From Massilia alkalitolerans DSM 17462 (GTDB lineage: Bacteria; Pseudomonadota; Gammaproteobacteria; Burkholderiales; Burkholderiaceae_D), in assembly GCF_000427785.1 (NCBI RefSeq), contig NZ_ATYR01000033.1, positions 1 to 64,000 of the forward strand: a stretch of DNA of 64,000 bases, given 5' to 3'. The position numbers and the translations under genes were made by a program. Below the pieces are notes generated by a model. It saw only the letters and a list, made by a program, of their open reading frames with translations, was not told the DNA's origin and did no database searches. This document shows positions 30,811-39,883 of the stretch, piece by piece (position 1 is the stretch's first letter; every line of letters begins with the position of its first letter).

Positions 30811-32333
30811 TGTTCATGAATCAACGCCGCGATTTACAAATCCTGCTCATATGTGCAGTGCTCGGCGGCCTGCCGCCGATCGCCTGCGCCGCCGAATCGA
30901 CCATCCGCAACGGCGTCTTCTGGAAGGACACGTCTGGCACGCCGATCTACTCGCAGGGCGGCGGCATCCTGAAGGTCGGCGACATCTATTATTGGTATGG
31001 CGCGAAGTATGCCGAGGCGGTCAGCTACGCCAGGGAGCCGGTTCCGAAGCCGAACAGCGCCAACCCGACGTTCAGCGCGGTAACGGCCTACTCGTCGACC
31101 GACCTGGTCAACTGGAAGTTCGAAGGCGAGGTGCTCAAGGCGGGCGCCGCCGGCAAGATGTTCGACCAGCCGGGCTGGGTCGGGCGGCTGGGCGTGGTCC
31201 ACAACAAGCGCAGCGGCAAATACGTGCTGCTGACCCAGTACAGCAGCCGGGAGAACGGCAGCGGCGTGCTGTTCGCCACCAGCGATTCGCCCACCGGCCC
31301 CTTCGTCTACCAGCGGCTGCAGACCCATATCGACCGGGTTGCCACGCCTACCTCCGGCGACCAGACCGTGTTCGTCGACGACGACGGCCAGGCCTACCTC
31401 ATCTTCAGCAGCGGCGGCGACCGGCGCAAGCTGTACGTGGCGCCGCTGCGCGCGGCGGACTTCCTGGCCGTGGAACCCGCGGCCCTGGTGCACGCGGCGC
31501 CAGCCGGCGGACGCGAAGGCAACGCCATGTTCAAGCACAAGGGCCTGTACTACTTCTGCTCGTCGGACCTGCACGGCTGGAACGCCTCGCGCAGCTTTTA
31601 CATGACCGCGAGCAGCATCACCGGCCCCTACACGCCGGAGAAGCTGATCGAGGGGACCGAGGCCGACTTTTCGCACGTGTCGCAGAACGGCTTCTTCGTT
31701 CCCGTGCAGGGCAGCGAAGCCACGACAGTGCTGTACGCGGGCGACCGCTGGAGCAACTATGCCGCCAACGGCATCGGCTACAACATCTGGACGCCGCTCT
31801 CCTTCGAGGGCGCCAAGCCGGTGTTCAACTCGCTCAGCGAATTCAGGCTCGATGCCGCCAAGGGCAGCTGGTCGGTCGGCAAGGGCAACAACTACGTGCT
31901 CAATCCCGGTTTCGAGGCCGACCGCGTGACGCAAACGGGCGTGGCCGGCTGGCGCACCAGCTGGACCAGCCTCAAAGGCGCGGCGCCCATCGTGAATACC
32001 CTGGAAGGCCGCAACAGCCGCTGGGCGCTGGTGCTGAGGCATCTTGATCCGAGCATGGGCAGCGCGATCCAGGACATCAAGCTGCCGAACGGCAGTTACA
32101 CCCTGCGGGCCTGGGTCAGGAGCAGCGGCGCCCAAGGCGTGGCGCGCCTGTTCGCCAGCGGCCACGGCGGCCCGGAAGCCGCGCATGTGTTCACCGGTGC
32201 GATCGGTGACTGGACGCAGGTGACGCTGCCCGGCATCGCGGTGCGCAATGGCAGCGTGCAGGTCGGGGTCTACACCGAGGGCAAGGACGGCCAGTGGCTG
32301 ATGCTCGACGACGTCAGCCTGGTCCGGGACTGA
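30807..32333 (+). CDS. GH43 protein resembling exo-beta-1,3-galactanase (subfamily 24-like)
   Basis: A 508-residue exported protein. Signal peptide residues 1-28 (LLICAVLGGLPPIACA). A five-bladed GH43 domain follows (about 35-350), then a C-terminal beta-sandwich (about 365-508) that resembles a carbohydrate-binding module. The start of the catalytic domain reads YSQGGGILKVGDIYYWYGA, typical of exo-1,3-galactanases of subfamily 24, which lack the usual GH43 base Asp at this place. The other two acids are in SGDQTVFVDDDG and GREGNAMFK. The target would be the beta-1,3-galactan core of arabinogalactan. It starts within the GH28 stop (ATGATG). Confidence 0.85.
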   Translation: MMFMNQRRDLQILLICAVLGGLPPIACAAESTIRNGVFWKDTSGTPIYSQGGGILKVGDIYYWYGAKYAEAVSYAREPVPKPNSANPTFSAVTAYSSTDLVNWKFEGEVLKAGAAGKMFDQPGWVGRLGVVHNKRSGKYVLLTQYSSRENGSGVLFATSDSPTGPFVYQRLQTHIDRVATPTSGDQTVFVDDDGQAYLIFSSGGDRRKLYVAPLRAADFLAVEPAALVHAAPAGGREGNAMFKHKGLYYFCSSDLHGWNASRSFYMTASSITGPYTPEKLIEGTEADFSHVSQNGFFVPVQGSEATTVLYAGDRWSNYAANGIGYNIWTPLSFEGAKPVFNSLSEFRLDAAKGSWSVGKGNNYVLNPGFEADRVTQTGVAGWRTSWTSLKGAAPIVNTLEGRNSRWALVLRHLDPSMGSAIQDIKLPNGSYTLRAWVRSSGAQGVARLFASGHGGPEAAHVFTGAIGDWTQVTLPGIAVRNGSVQVGVYTEGKDGQWLMLDDVSLVRD

Positions 32334-32334
32334 G

Positions 32335-33138
32335 TTACAGCCTACCGGCCGCCCACAGCACGCCGCGCGCGACCAGGTCGAGGTAGCGCGGGTCTTCCAT
32401 CTCGGCCGCGTTGTGGGCCAGCGTGGTGCTGAACACGCGCGTGCGCTGCGGGCCGTACAGGTGGGTCCAGGCCACCGTATAGACCTTGGCGCGGTCCGCT
32501 TCGATGCTCGATTCCGGCTGCGTCCCGGTCAGCACCGGCGTCACGCCGAAGCTGCTCAGGTTGTTGTACAGCTCGTCCTTGCCGGTCGTGTAGGGCACGA
32601 ATCCCTTCACGATCGGATGCTCCTTGCCTGCCTGGCTGAGGCGGATCGGCGACTGCGGCCCGTGGCCGCTGGACTGGATGCCGGTGAATTCGAACCAGCG
32701 CGCGTTGGCGTCGCCGGCCTTCACTGGCTGGCGCCAATCGCCGGAACGGTAGGAATGCATCGCACAGTGCAGGTTCACGGCCGGGATGCCCTTGCGGTGC
32801 GGCGCCAGCACGGCGTCGAGCGCCTGCGCGCTGTCCTCGTCCGCCGCACACTCATTGTGGATCACCACGTCATAGCCATCCGCATAACGCGGATTGCCAT
32901 AGATTGGCAGCGCCGGGCGCGTCGCCTTTTCTCCAGGTCTGGGGTCGTGGTAGACGTGGCTGACTTCGGCCGGCATGCGCTCCTTCAGCGCCCGTTCCAG
33001 CACCTCGCGCTGGCGCGGGTAGTCGTGGCAGCAGCCGCCGCTGACGATCAACACCTTGACCGGCCTGGGCGCCTCGGCATGCGCCGCGGGGAGGGTGGAG
33101 AGGAAGAGCGTGACGGCGCCGGCAATCGGTTTCAGCAT
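32335..33138 (-). CDS. ThuA domain-containing protein, exported
   Basis: A 267-residue ThuA-like protein with a signal peptide (residues 1-19, AVTLFLSTLPAAHA). It has the class I amidotransferase-like fold with VLIVSGGCCHDYPRQ, VVIHNECAADED and AVNLHCAMHSYR (His region near residue 140). ThuA proteins are linked to sugar utilisation (trehalose, glucosides) without a firm biochemical role. The start at 33138 has the site AAGGACATC; an upstream ATG at 33171 is less likely. It converges on the GH43 gene with a one-base gap and is divergent from the TonB receptor gene. Confidence 0.85.
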   Translation of the reverse strand: MLKPIAGAVTLFLSTLPAAHAEAPRPVKVLIVSGGCCHDYPRQREVLERALKERMPAEVSHVYHDPRPGEKATRPALPIYGNPRYADGYDVVIHNECAADEDSAQALDAVLAPHRKGIPAVNLHCAMHSYRSGDWRQPVKAGDANARWFEFTGIQSSGHGPQSPIRLSQAGKEHPIVKGFVPYTTGKDELYNNLSSFGVTPVLTGTQPESSIEADRAKVYTVAWTHLYGPQRTRVFSTTLAHNAAEMEDPRYLDLVARGVLWAAGRL

Positions 33139-33196
33139 GATGTCCTTCTTGTTCGGATGAGCAGCTTGCATGGTAGCCAGTCATGGCGTCTCGTGC

Positions 33197-33227
33197 GCAT
33201 GGCCATGCAAGCAATCACGATCGTGAT
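33197..33227. promoter_or_regulatory. Two adjacent perfect palindromes between thuA and the TonB receptor
   Basis: GCATGGCCATGC (33197-33208) and ATCACGATCGTGAT (33214-33227) are perfect palindromes whose centres are 18 bases apart. They sit between thuA and the TonB receptor, 22 bases from the shared locus operator. They may bind a second regulator such as a LacI-type protein. Confidence 0.4.
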
Positions 33228-33249
33228 CGCCGAGCCGATACATGTTTTG

Positions 33250-33278
33250 GTATCGGATTGGCCAAAAATATGATTGGA
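33250..33278 (+). promoter_or_regulatory. Shared locus operator, copy 1 (TonB receptor)
   Basis: GTATC-N13-ATATGATTGGA, 95 bases before the TonB receptor start. The same 29-base architecture occurs before the arabinonate dehydratase (40776) and ytfQ (52760) genes. The flanks are a partial dyad: the reverse of the right half is TCCAATCAT. Confidence 0.7.
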
Positions 33279-33373
33279 ACGGTCTCGATGCTAGGCCTAC
33301 CATTCCTGTCGAGCATGTAATAACAGCAAAGCCGCGGCACAGCGGCGATAACGACAACGACATCAGGAGACGT

Positions 33374-36268
33374 ATGAAACGCACATCATTCGGCCGCGCC
33401 GCGGCCAGTACCGGTCACGCCTTCGCACTTCGCGCCACGGTCGCCGCACTCGCCGGAGCAGGCCTGATGAGCGCCGCCACGGTCGGCGCCCAGGAGATTT
33501 CCCCCGCGGCCGCCGGAACGACGGAGCCGAGTGATACGCAGACCGTGGTCGTCACGGGCGTCCGGGCATCGCTCATCAAGAGCCTGGCGATCAAGCGCAT
33601 CAGCGACCAGGTCGTGGAATCGGTCGTGGCCGAAGACATCGGCAAGCTCCCCGATAACAATGTCGTCGAAGCGCTGCAGCGCGTGACGGGGATCCAGGTC
33701 ACCAACCGCGCCGGCGGTGAAGTCGGCGCCTTGTCGATCCGTGGCCTGCCCGACGTCCAGACTACCTGGAATGGCCGCAATATCTTCACCGCCTCGGGCA
33801 CGCAGGTCGCGCTCCAGGACATTCCCTCGACCCTGGTGCGCCAGATCGACGTCTACAAGACGCGCGACGCCAGCCAGCTGGAAACCGGGATCGCAGGCCA
33901 GATCGACGTCAAGTCGCTGCGGCCCTTCGATTTCAAGGGACCGCAAGTGTCGATTACGGCGCGCGAGACCTATCTGGATCCAGCTAAAAAATGGAACCCG
34001 CAGCTCAGCGCCATGTTCAGCAACCGCTGGGAAACCGGCTTCGGCGAGGTCGGCGCCCTGGTCAACCTGGCGGCCACCCAGACGCGATACCGCAACGAAA
34101 GCGTGACGCCGGGCGCCATGGTGCCGTTTACCAGCCCGAATGCGGCCGAAGTGCCGGCAGGGTATACGCCTTTGCAGCGCATCACCGACAACAATATCTG
34201 GGCGCCCGGTACCCGTACCGGCTTGCCGATGGCAGCGGGTTCGACGCTGGATTTCAACGGCAAGGCGCATCCTTATTACCTGGCGCGCGACGCCGTTTTC
34301 CAGAGCGACGTCCAGGGTGAACGCAAGCGTCCTGCCGCGAATATCGCCCTCCAGTGGAAGCCGAACGCCGATGCGGTCTACACCTTCGAATCGATGTACA
34401 ACGGTTATCGCGACAAGGCCTTCAATCAGCTGCTGTTCAGCTTTGTCGACTGGTGGGGCGATCTGGGCAGCAATCCGGCGGGGACGATCACGACCTTCCC
34501 GGGAACGAACGTCATCAAGACCCGCAAGGTCAACAACGTCTACGGCTTCAACAGCGGCGACTACACCACGTCGAAAACCGATTCCTTCGTCTATGCCCTG
34601 AACGGCAAGTGGAATGTCGGCGAGCGCCTGAAGCTGGACGGTGATCTGTCGTTCCAGACGAGCGAGTTCGACACGCAATTCACCGCCACCCGGATCGATC
34701 GCGTGGCACCGTCCATCGACGTCGACTTCAATGCCGGCGGCGATACGGCCTTCCGCTTCAATAACAATGCCGACCTGGCCGACCCGACCAAGTGGAATGT
34801 GGCGGAGTTCTACGACAACGCCAACCGCAACAAGGGCAGCGCCGCGACGGCCACGCTGGCGGGCGTGTTCGATGCCGACTGGGGCGCGCTGCAGACGCTC
34901 CAGTTCGGCGCGCGCCACGACGTGCGCAAGGCCTCGGAGGCGAACCGGACCCAATCGGCCTTCCTGGGCCGCAACCTGGCCTCGCTGGGGCCGCAGTATT
35001 CCATCACCAACTCCAACTTCGGCGCCGACATCTCGGACGTTCCGCGCTCGTGGGTGGAACCGAATGCCTATTACATCCGCGACAACATCGACGAGTGGCG
35101 CAAGCTGTATCACTCGGTCAACAGCAACTTCCTGACCACCGACCAGCTGCGCCTGCAGAAGACCTTCGAGATCGAGGAAAAGACGAGCAATCTCTACCTG
35201 ATGGGGAATTTCCAGAGCGAGCTGTTCGGCAATCGCCTGCGCGCCAATGTCGGCGTGCGCTACACCAAGGTCGATACCGACATGACTTTCTATAAGGTCG
35301 ATGCCACCACAAAGGCGGTCACGCCGTCCGGCGCCGACAAGTCGACCAGCAGGTTCCTGCCCAGCCTGACCCTGACCTACGATCCGGCCAAGGACGTCGT
35401 GACGCGCTTCAACTTCGGCAAGACCCTGCGCCGCCCGAACTTCGGCGACCTGAATCCCGTCCTGCAACTGGCCGACGACGTGTCGCGGGTGGGTTATGGC
35501 TCGGGCACCGGCGGCAATCCGGACCTGAAACCGACGCTCTCGACCAACTTCGACCTGACCGGCGAGTGGTACTTCCAGAAAGACAGCGCAGTCTACGGCA
35601 CTGTATTCAAGCGCAAGATCGACGGCCTGGTCGTGCCCCTGCGCCGCAAGATCCACGTCGACCCGGCGGACGACCCGTTCCGCAACTCGACCTCGGGCGG
35701 CGACCATACCAACGGCTATGACTACGTCATCAACTCCCCGGTCAACGCCTCCGACGGCACCATCAAGGGCGTCGAACTCGGCCTGATCTACTTCCCGAAG
35801 TGGCTGCCAAGCCCGCTGGACGGCCTGGGCTTCCAGGGCAGTTTTACCAAGCTGAGCTCCTCGCAGAACGTTCCCGAGGCGAATAGTGCCGGCGAAATCA
35901 TCGCCCAGCTCGAGACGCCGTTCTTCGGGGTGTCCGACCGCTCGTACAACGCCACCCTGGCTTACGAAAAGGGCCCGGTCAGCGCGCGCCTGTCCTATGT
36001 CTGGCGCTCCGCCTTCCTGGCCACCAACGAAGCCGCCCTGTTTGCCAACCCGATCGGCATCTGGCGCCAGCCCGAGAAGAGCGTGGACATGCAGGTCTCC
36101 TACAAGGTCAACGACAGGATGTCGGTCGATGTCGGCGCCATCAACCTGACCAACGAAATGCAGCGGCAGTACTACCACTTCGGCAATGCGGGTAACGAGC
36201 AGTTGACCAATTTCGGTACGGTCCAGGTCGGACGTTCGGTCTCGGTCGCCTTGCGCTGGAAGATGTAA
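33374..36268 (+). CDS. TonB-dependent outer-membrane receptor for glycan oligosaccharides
   Basis: A 964-residue TonB-dependent transporter. It has a signal peptide (residues 1-40, ending SAATVGAQ), a TonB-box-like TQTVVVTG near residue 57, the plug domain (about 75-190, LPDNNVVEALQRVTGIQV and SIRGLPDV) and a long beta-barrel ending in an aromatic-type C-terminus (VSVALRWKM). The family is common in glycan-using bacteria with large oligosaccharide ligands. Context gives arabinan or arabinogalactan oligosaccharides as likely cargo. Start ATG 33374 follows CAGGAGACGT. The shared operator lies upstream. Confidence 0.93.
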   Translation: MKRTSFGRAAASTGHAFALRATVAALAGAGLMSAATVGAQEISPAAAGTTEPSDTQTVVVTGVRASLIKSLAIKRISDQVVESVVAEDIGKLPDNNVVEALQRVTGIQVTNRAGGEVGALSIRGLPDVQTTWNGRNIFTASGTQVALQDIPSTLVRQIDVYKTRDASQLETGIAGQIDVKSLRPFDFKGPQVSITARETYLDPAKKWNPQLSAMFSNRWETGFGEVGALVNLAATQTRYRNESVTPGAMVPFTSPNAAEVPAGYTPLQRITDNNIWAPGTRTGLPMAAGSTLDFNGKAHPYYLARDAVFQSDVQGERKRPAANIALQWKPNADAVYTFESMYNGYRDKAFNQLLFSFVDWWGDLGSNPAGTITTFPGTNVIKTRKVNNVYGFNSGDYTTSKTDSFVYALNGKWNVGERLKLDGDLSFQTSEFDTQFTATRIDRVAPSIDVDFNAGGDTAFRFNNNADLADPTKWNVAEFYDNANRNKGSAATATLAGVFDADWGALQTLQFGARHDVRKASEANRTQSAFLGRNLASLGPQYSITNSNFGADISDVPRSWVEPNAYYIRDNIDEWRKLYHSVNSNFLTTDQLRLQKTFEIEEKTSNLYLMGNFQSELFGNRLRANVGVRYTKVDTDMTFYKVDATTKAVTPSGADKSTSRFLPSLTLTYDPAKDVVTRFNFGKTLRRPNFGDLNPVLQLADDVSRVGYGSGTGGNPDLKPTLSTNFDLTGEWYFQKDSAVYGTVFKRKIDGLVVPLRRKIHVDPADDPFRNSTSGGDHTNGYDYVINSPVNASDGTIKGVELGLIYFPKWLPSPLDGLGFQGSFTKLSSSQNVPEANSAGEIIAQLETPFFGVSDRSYNATLAYEKGPVSARLSYVWRSAFLATNEAALFANPIGIWRQPEKSVDMQVSYKVNDRMSVDVGAINLTNEMQRQYYHFGNAGNEQLTNFGTVQVGRSVSVALRWKM

Positions 36269-36292
36269 GCCGCAGCCGCTGAAGTAAAAGCA

Positions 36293-36325
36293 GGGGCACT
36301 GCAGGATTGGATCCGGCAGTGCCCC
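36293..36325 (+). terminator. Hairpin after the TonB receptor gene
   Basis: GGGGCACTGC (36293-36302) and GCAGTGCCCC (36316-36325) pair perfectly with a 13-base loop, without a T tract. It may terminate or attenuate between the receptor and the symporter gene. Confidence 0.5.
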
Positions 36326-36349
36326 CGGGTCGTTCGGAAGGGAATGCAC

Positions 36350-37702
36350 ATGCACACACAAAAACTCTCCACCCTCGAAAAAGCGGGTTTCGGCGCCGGC
36401 GACATGGCGCTCAACGTGGTGATCTCGTCGATGATGCTGATCATTACCTTCTTCTATACCGACATCTACGGCATCCACACCGCCGACCTGGCGGCCCTGT
36501 TCGTGGCCGTCAAGGTGGTGGGCGCCGTGGCCGACCTGGCGATGGGGCAGGTGACCGACTCGGTGCTGACGCGCTGGGGGCGCTACCGGCCCTGGTTGCT
36601 GCTGCTCGCCGTGCCCTACGGCCTGAGCGTGTTCCTGGTGTTCTCCACGCCCGACTGGGGCTATGACGCCAAGCTGGTCTGGGCCTACTCGACCTACATC
36701 CTGATGACCCTGATGACGGCGGGCGTCGGCATTCCCTACATCTCGCTGATCAGCGGCCTTACCTCGGACCCGCAGGAACGCCTGTCGGCCAATGGCTACC
36801 GCCTGTTCTTCGCCAAGATCGGCGCCTTCATGGTGACCATCATCGTGCCGATGCTGGCCAGCTGGTGGGACCCCGGCAACCAGGCCGCCGGCTACCAGGC
36901 CGCGATGGCGGTGATGGCGGCAATGGGCGTGCTGCTGTTCCTGCTGTGCTTCTTCACCACCACCGAGCGCGTCGTCCACAAGGTCGAGAAGCAGCCCTTG
37001 ATGGACCAAGTGCGCGTGCTGATGCAGAACGACCAGTGGCTGATCCTGTGCGCGGTGTGTGTGACCGGCACCATCGGCTACGTGATCCGCGGCTCGGTGG
37101 CGATCTACTACGCCAAGTATTACCTGGGCGGCGACACGGCTACCGTCTCGGCCTTCCTGTCCACGGGCGTGGCGGCGGCGATCCTGGCCATGGTGGTGTC
37201 CACCTGGACCACCAAGTTCTATTGCAAGGTCAAGCTGTTCCGCAACACGCAGATCCTGGTCGCCGTGATCAGCCTCCTGATCTACTTCCTGGTCAAGCCG
37301 GGCGACATCGTGCTGGCCTTCGTCCTGTACTTCATCCTGTCGCTGGTGGTGGACCTGCACGCCCCGGTGTTCTGGTCGGCGATCGCCGAGACCATCGACT
37401 ACGGCCAGGTCAAGACCGGCAAGCGTGTGTCGGGCTTTGCTTTCGGCGGCATCTCGGTGTGCCAGAAAGCGGGCATGGCGGTCGCGGGCGGCATGGTCGG
37501 CATCCTGCTGGATTACTTCCAGTACCAGCCGAACCAGGAGCAGTCGGCGCTGGCGCTGCAGGGCATCGCCCTGATGCTGTCGGTGATCCCGGGCTTCTTC
37601 CACTTCCTGATGGGCGTGCTGATGTTCAAGTACCGCATCAGCGACAGCTATTACGACACGGTCAAGGCCGACATGCGCACGGCCGGGTACGTCGCCGGCT
37701 GA
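36350..37702 (+). CDS. GPH-family (glycoside-pentoside-hexuronide) cation symporter
   Basis: A 450-residue, 12-helix inner-membrane symporter of the GPH group (MelB, XynP, YicJ). Features are the N-terminal GFGAGDMALNVVISS, the helix 2 region DLAMGQVTDSVLTRWGRYRP and the C-terminal half ETIDYGQVKTGKRVSG, a strong GPH signature. It would bring disaccharides or short arabino-oligosaccharides from the periplasm into the cytoplasm, where the signal-less GH43 next door could act. ATG 36350 is spaced better from GGAAGGG than ATG 36344. Confidence 0.92.
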   Translation: MHTQKLSTLEKAGFGAGDMALNVVISSMMLIITFFYTDIYGIHTADLAALFVAVKVVGAVADLAMGQVTDSVLTRWGRYRPWLLLLAVPYGLSVFLVFSTPDWGYDAKLVWAYSTYILMTLMTAGVGIPYISLISGLTSDPQERLSANGYRLFFAKIGAFMVTIIVPMLASWWDPGNQAAGYQAAMAVMAAMGVLLFLLCFFTTTERVVHKVEKQPLMDQVRVLMQNDQWLILCAVCVTGTIGYVIRGSVAIYYAKYYLGGDTATVSAFLSTGVAAAILAMVVSTWTTKFYCKVKLFRNTQILVAVISLLIYFLVKPGDIVLAFVLYFILSLVVDLHAPVFWSAIAETIDYGQVKTGKRVSGFAFGGISVCQKAGMAVAGGMVGILLDYFQYQPNQEQSALALQGIALMLSVIPGFFHFLMGVLMFKYRISDSYYDTVKADMRTAGYVAG

Positions 37703-37711
37703 CGTATGTCG

Positions 37712-37809
37712 ACCGCGTGGGCGGCAAAGCCGCCCACCCTACAACGGCGTATACCCGTAGGGTGGGCGGGTCGTAATTCGGGCCACTGGCCCGAATTACC
37801 CCACGCGGT
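37712..37809. repeat. Nested inverted-repeat intergenic element
   Basis: Outer arms ACCGCGTGGG (37712-37721) and CCCACGCGGT (37800-37809) enclose CCGCCCACCCTAC (37730-37742) / GTAGGGTGGGCGG (37757-37769). They also enclose a 27-base perfect palindrome (37773-37799; arm GTAATTCGGGCCA). It is related to the element at 48206-48347. It lies in the gap between the symporter and GH43 genes. Confidence 0.8.
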
Positions 37810-37838
37810 GATAAACAAACTTTGAAACGAGATTGACG

Positions 37839-38789
37839 ATGCAAGAAACCATTCTGAAACCCCTGATCGAACAGCGCGCCGACCCCTATATCTACAAGCA
37901 CACTGACGGCTACTACTACTTCACCGCCTCGGTGCCGCAATACGACCGCATCGAGCTGCGCAGCGCCGGCACCATCGCCGGCCTGGCGCAGGCCCGGACC
38001 GTGGACGTCTGGACCAAGCCCGACACCGGCCCGTACTGCGAACTGGTGTGGGCGCCGGAGATCCATTTCAACCAGGGGGCCTGGTACATCTATTTCGCCG
38101 CGGCCCCGAGCCGCGAGATCAAGCACAAGCTGTTCCAGCACCGCATGTACGCGATCCGCAACCAGAATGCCAATCCGCTCGAGGGCGAATGGGAGTTCAT
38201 GGGCCAGGTCGACACCGGCATCGACAGCTTCTGCCTGGACGCCACCACCTTCACCCACAAGGGCCAGTTGTACTACCTGTGGGCGCAGAAGGACCATGAG
38301 ATCGAGGGCAACTCCAACCTCTACATCGCGCCGATGAAGACGCCGTGGCAGATCGAGGGCAAGCCGGTCATGCTCAGCAAACCCGAGTTCGACTGGGAGA
38401 CGCGCGGCTTCTGGGTCAACGAAGGCCCGTCGGTGGTGCGCCGCTACGGCAGGATCTTCATCAGCTACTCGGCCAGCGCCACCGACGAGAACTACGCGAT
38501 GGGCCTGCTGTGGGCGGACCAGGACGCCGACCTGCTCGACCCCGGCTCCTGGACCAAGTCGCCCGAGCCGGTGCTGCGCACCTGCTACGAGCACGGCATC
38601 TACGGTCCGGGCCACAACAGCTTCACCTATGCCGAAGACGGCGAGACCGTGATGCTGGTCTACCACGCCCGCACCTACACCGAGATCGTCGGCGATCCGC
38701 TGTGGAACCCGGACCGTCACACCTTCGTGAAAGCCCTGCGCTGGGACGCAGACGGCATGCCGGTATTCGGCCGGCCATCGACCAACTGA
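37839..38789 (+). CDS. Cytoplasmic GH43 glycosidase (arabinofuranosidase/xylosidase type)
   Basis: A 316-residue GH43 five-bladed propeller without signal peptide. Catalytic acids are visible as Asp in RADPYIYK (base, near residue 14), Asp in CLDATTF (near 132) and Glu in VNEGPSV (near 195). Being cytoplasmic and directly after the GPH symporter, it likely finishes imported arabino- or xylo-oligosaccharides to monosaccharides. ATG 37839 is preferred over the TTG two codons earlier. Confidence 0.88.
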   Translation: MQETILKPLIEQRADPYIYKHTDGYYYFTASVPQYDRIELRSAGTIAGLAQARTVDVWTKPDTGPYCELVWAPEIHFNQGAWYIYFAAAPSREIKHKLFQHRMYAIRNQNANPLEGEWEFMGQVDTGIDSFCLDATTFTHKGQLYYLWAQKDHEIEGNSNLYIAPMKTPWQIEGKPVMLSKPEFDWETRGFWVNEGPSVVRRYGRIFISYSASATDENYAMGLLWADQDADLLDPGSWTKSPEPVLRTCYEHGIYGPGHNSFTYAEDGETVMLVYHARTYTEIVGDPLWNPDRHTFVKALRWDADGMPVFGRPSTN

Positions 38790-38812
38790 GCCACCAACCG
38801 AGGAAGAACGTC

Positions 38813-39883
38813 TTGCGAGACCTGAGCAACCGCGGCATCACCCAGGCGCCCTATGGACGGCTGGCAAACGGCCAGGCCATCACCGAATTCACACTGGCCA
38901 ACGCGAACGGCCTGGTGGCCAAGATCATCGATTTCGGCGGCATCATCACCGCGCTGCACGCGCCCGACCGCGAGGGGCGCTTGGCCGACGTGGTGCTGGG
39001 CCTCGACACGCTGGCCGATTATGAAGGCGAGAATCCCTACTTCGGCGCCCTGATCGGACGCTATGGCAACCGCATCGCCCATGGCCGCTTCACGCTCGAC
39101 GGCCGCGACGTCGTGCTGCCGGCGAACGACGGCGAGAACCACCTGCACGGCGGCCCCAAGGGCTTCCACAAGGTCAAGTGGCAGGCCAGCGTGGAGGGCG
39201 ACAGCCTGCGCCTGGCCTACCGCAGCGTCGACGGCGAGCAGGGCTATCCCGGGAACCTGGATACCGTCGTCCACTACCAGCTGAACGACGACAACGAGCT
39301 GGTGGTGCGCTTCGAGGCCACGACCGACCGGCCGACGCCGGTCAACCTCACCCAGCACAGCTACTTCAACCTGGCCGGCGAAGGCGACATCCTCGAGCAC
39401 CTGCTTACCATCGACGCCGATACCTTCGTAGGGATCGATGCCGCATCGATCCCCCTGGGGACCTTGTCGCCGGTCACCGGCACGCCCTTCGATTTCCGCA
39501 CGCCGCGCCCGATCGGCGAGCGCGTCGGCCAGCCGGACAAGCAGCTGCGCCATGGCCAGGGCTACGACCACAACTTCGTGCTCAACAAGCCGAACGGCCC
39601 CGAAATGACGCGCGCCGCCCACGTGCTCGAACCGGTGTCGGGCAGGGTGCTGGAGCTGTTCACCGAGGAGCCGGGCGTGCAGTTCTACAGCGGGAACTTC
39701 CTGGACGGCTCGCTATCCGGCAAGGGCCGCAGCTACGGACACCGCAGCGGCTTCTGCCTGGAACCCCAGCATTTTCCGGATTCGCCGAACCGCCCGCGCT
39801 TCCCGAACGTGATCCTGCGCCCGGGCCAGGTGTACCGGACCGAGTCGCGCTTCCGCTTCTCGGTGCAGGGAGCCGAGGCATGA
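38813..39883 (+). CDS. galM: Aldose 1-epimerase (galactose mutarotase family)
   Basis: A 356-residue mutarotase interconverting alpha and beta sugar anomers. Family motifs are GGIITALHAPDREG, GRYGNRIAHGRF, NDGENHLHGGPKGFHK, LTQHSYFNLAGEG (catalytic His near 180) and EEPGVQFYSGN (catalytic Glu). No ATG exists in frame near the start, so TTG 38813 after AGGAAG is chosen. It precedes the lactonase gene with a 4-base overlap and probably supplies the anomer for L-arabinose oxidation. Confidence 0.92.
   Translation: MRDLSNRGITQAPYGRLANGQAITEFTLANANGLVAKIIDFGGIITALHAPDREGRLADVVLGLDTLADYEGENPYFGALIGRYGNRIAHGRFTLDGRDVVLPANDGENHLHGGPKGFHKVKWQASVEGDSLRLAYRSVDGEQGYPGNLDTVVHYQLNDDNELVVRFEATTDRPTPVNLTQHSYFNLAGEGDILEHLLTIDADTFVGIDAASIPLGTLSPVTGTPFDFRTPRPIGERVGQPDKQLRHGQGYDHNFVLNKPNGPEMTRAAHVLEPVSGRVLELFTEEPGVQFYSGNFLDGSLSGKGRSYGHRSGFCLEPQHFPDSPNRPRFPNVILRPGQVYRTESRFRFSVQGAEA

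Noticed and set aside
36305-36311. GATTGGA upstream of the GPH symporter as a fourth locus operator
   Set aside because: No GTATC at the required spacing, and the word lies in the loop of a perfect hairpin, so the match is probably chance.
33386-37603. 1405-residue open frame antisense to the TonB receptor and symporter genes
   Set aside because: It is a GC-rich shadow of two well-supported genes: low-complexity His/Asp/Arg/Val composition and no recognisable domain.
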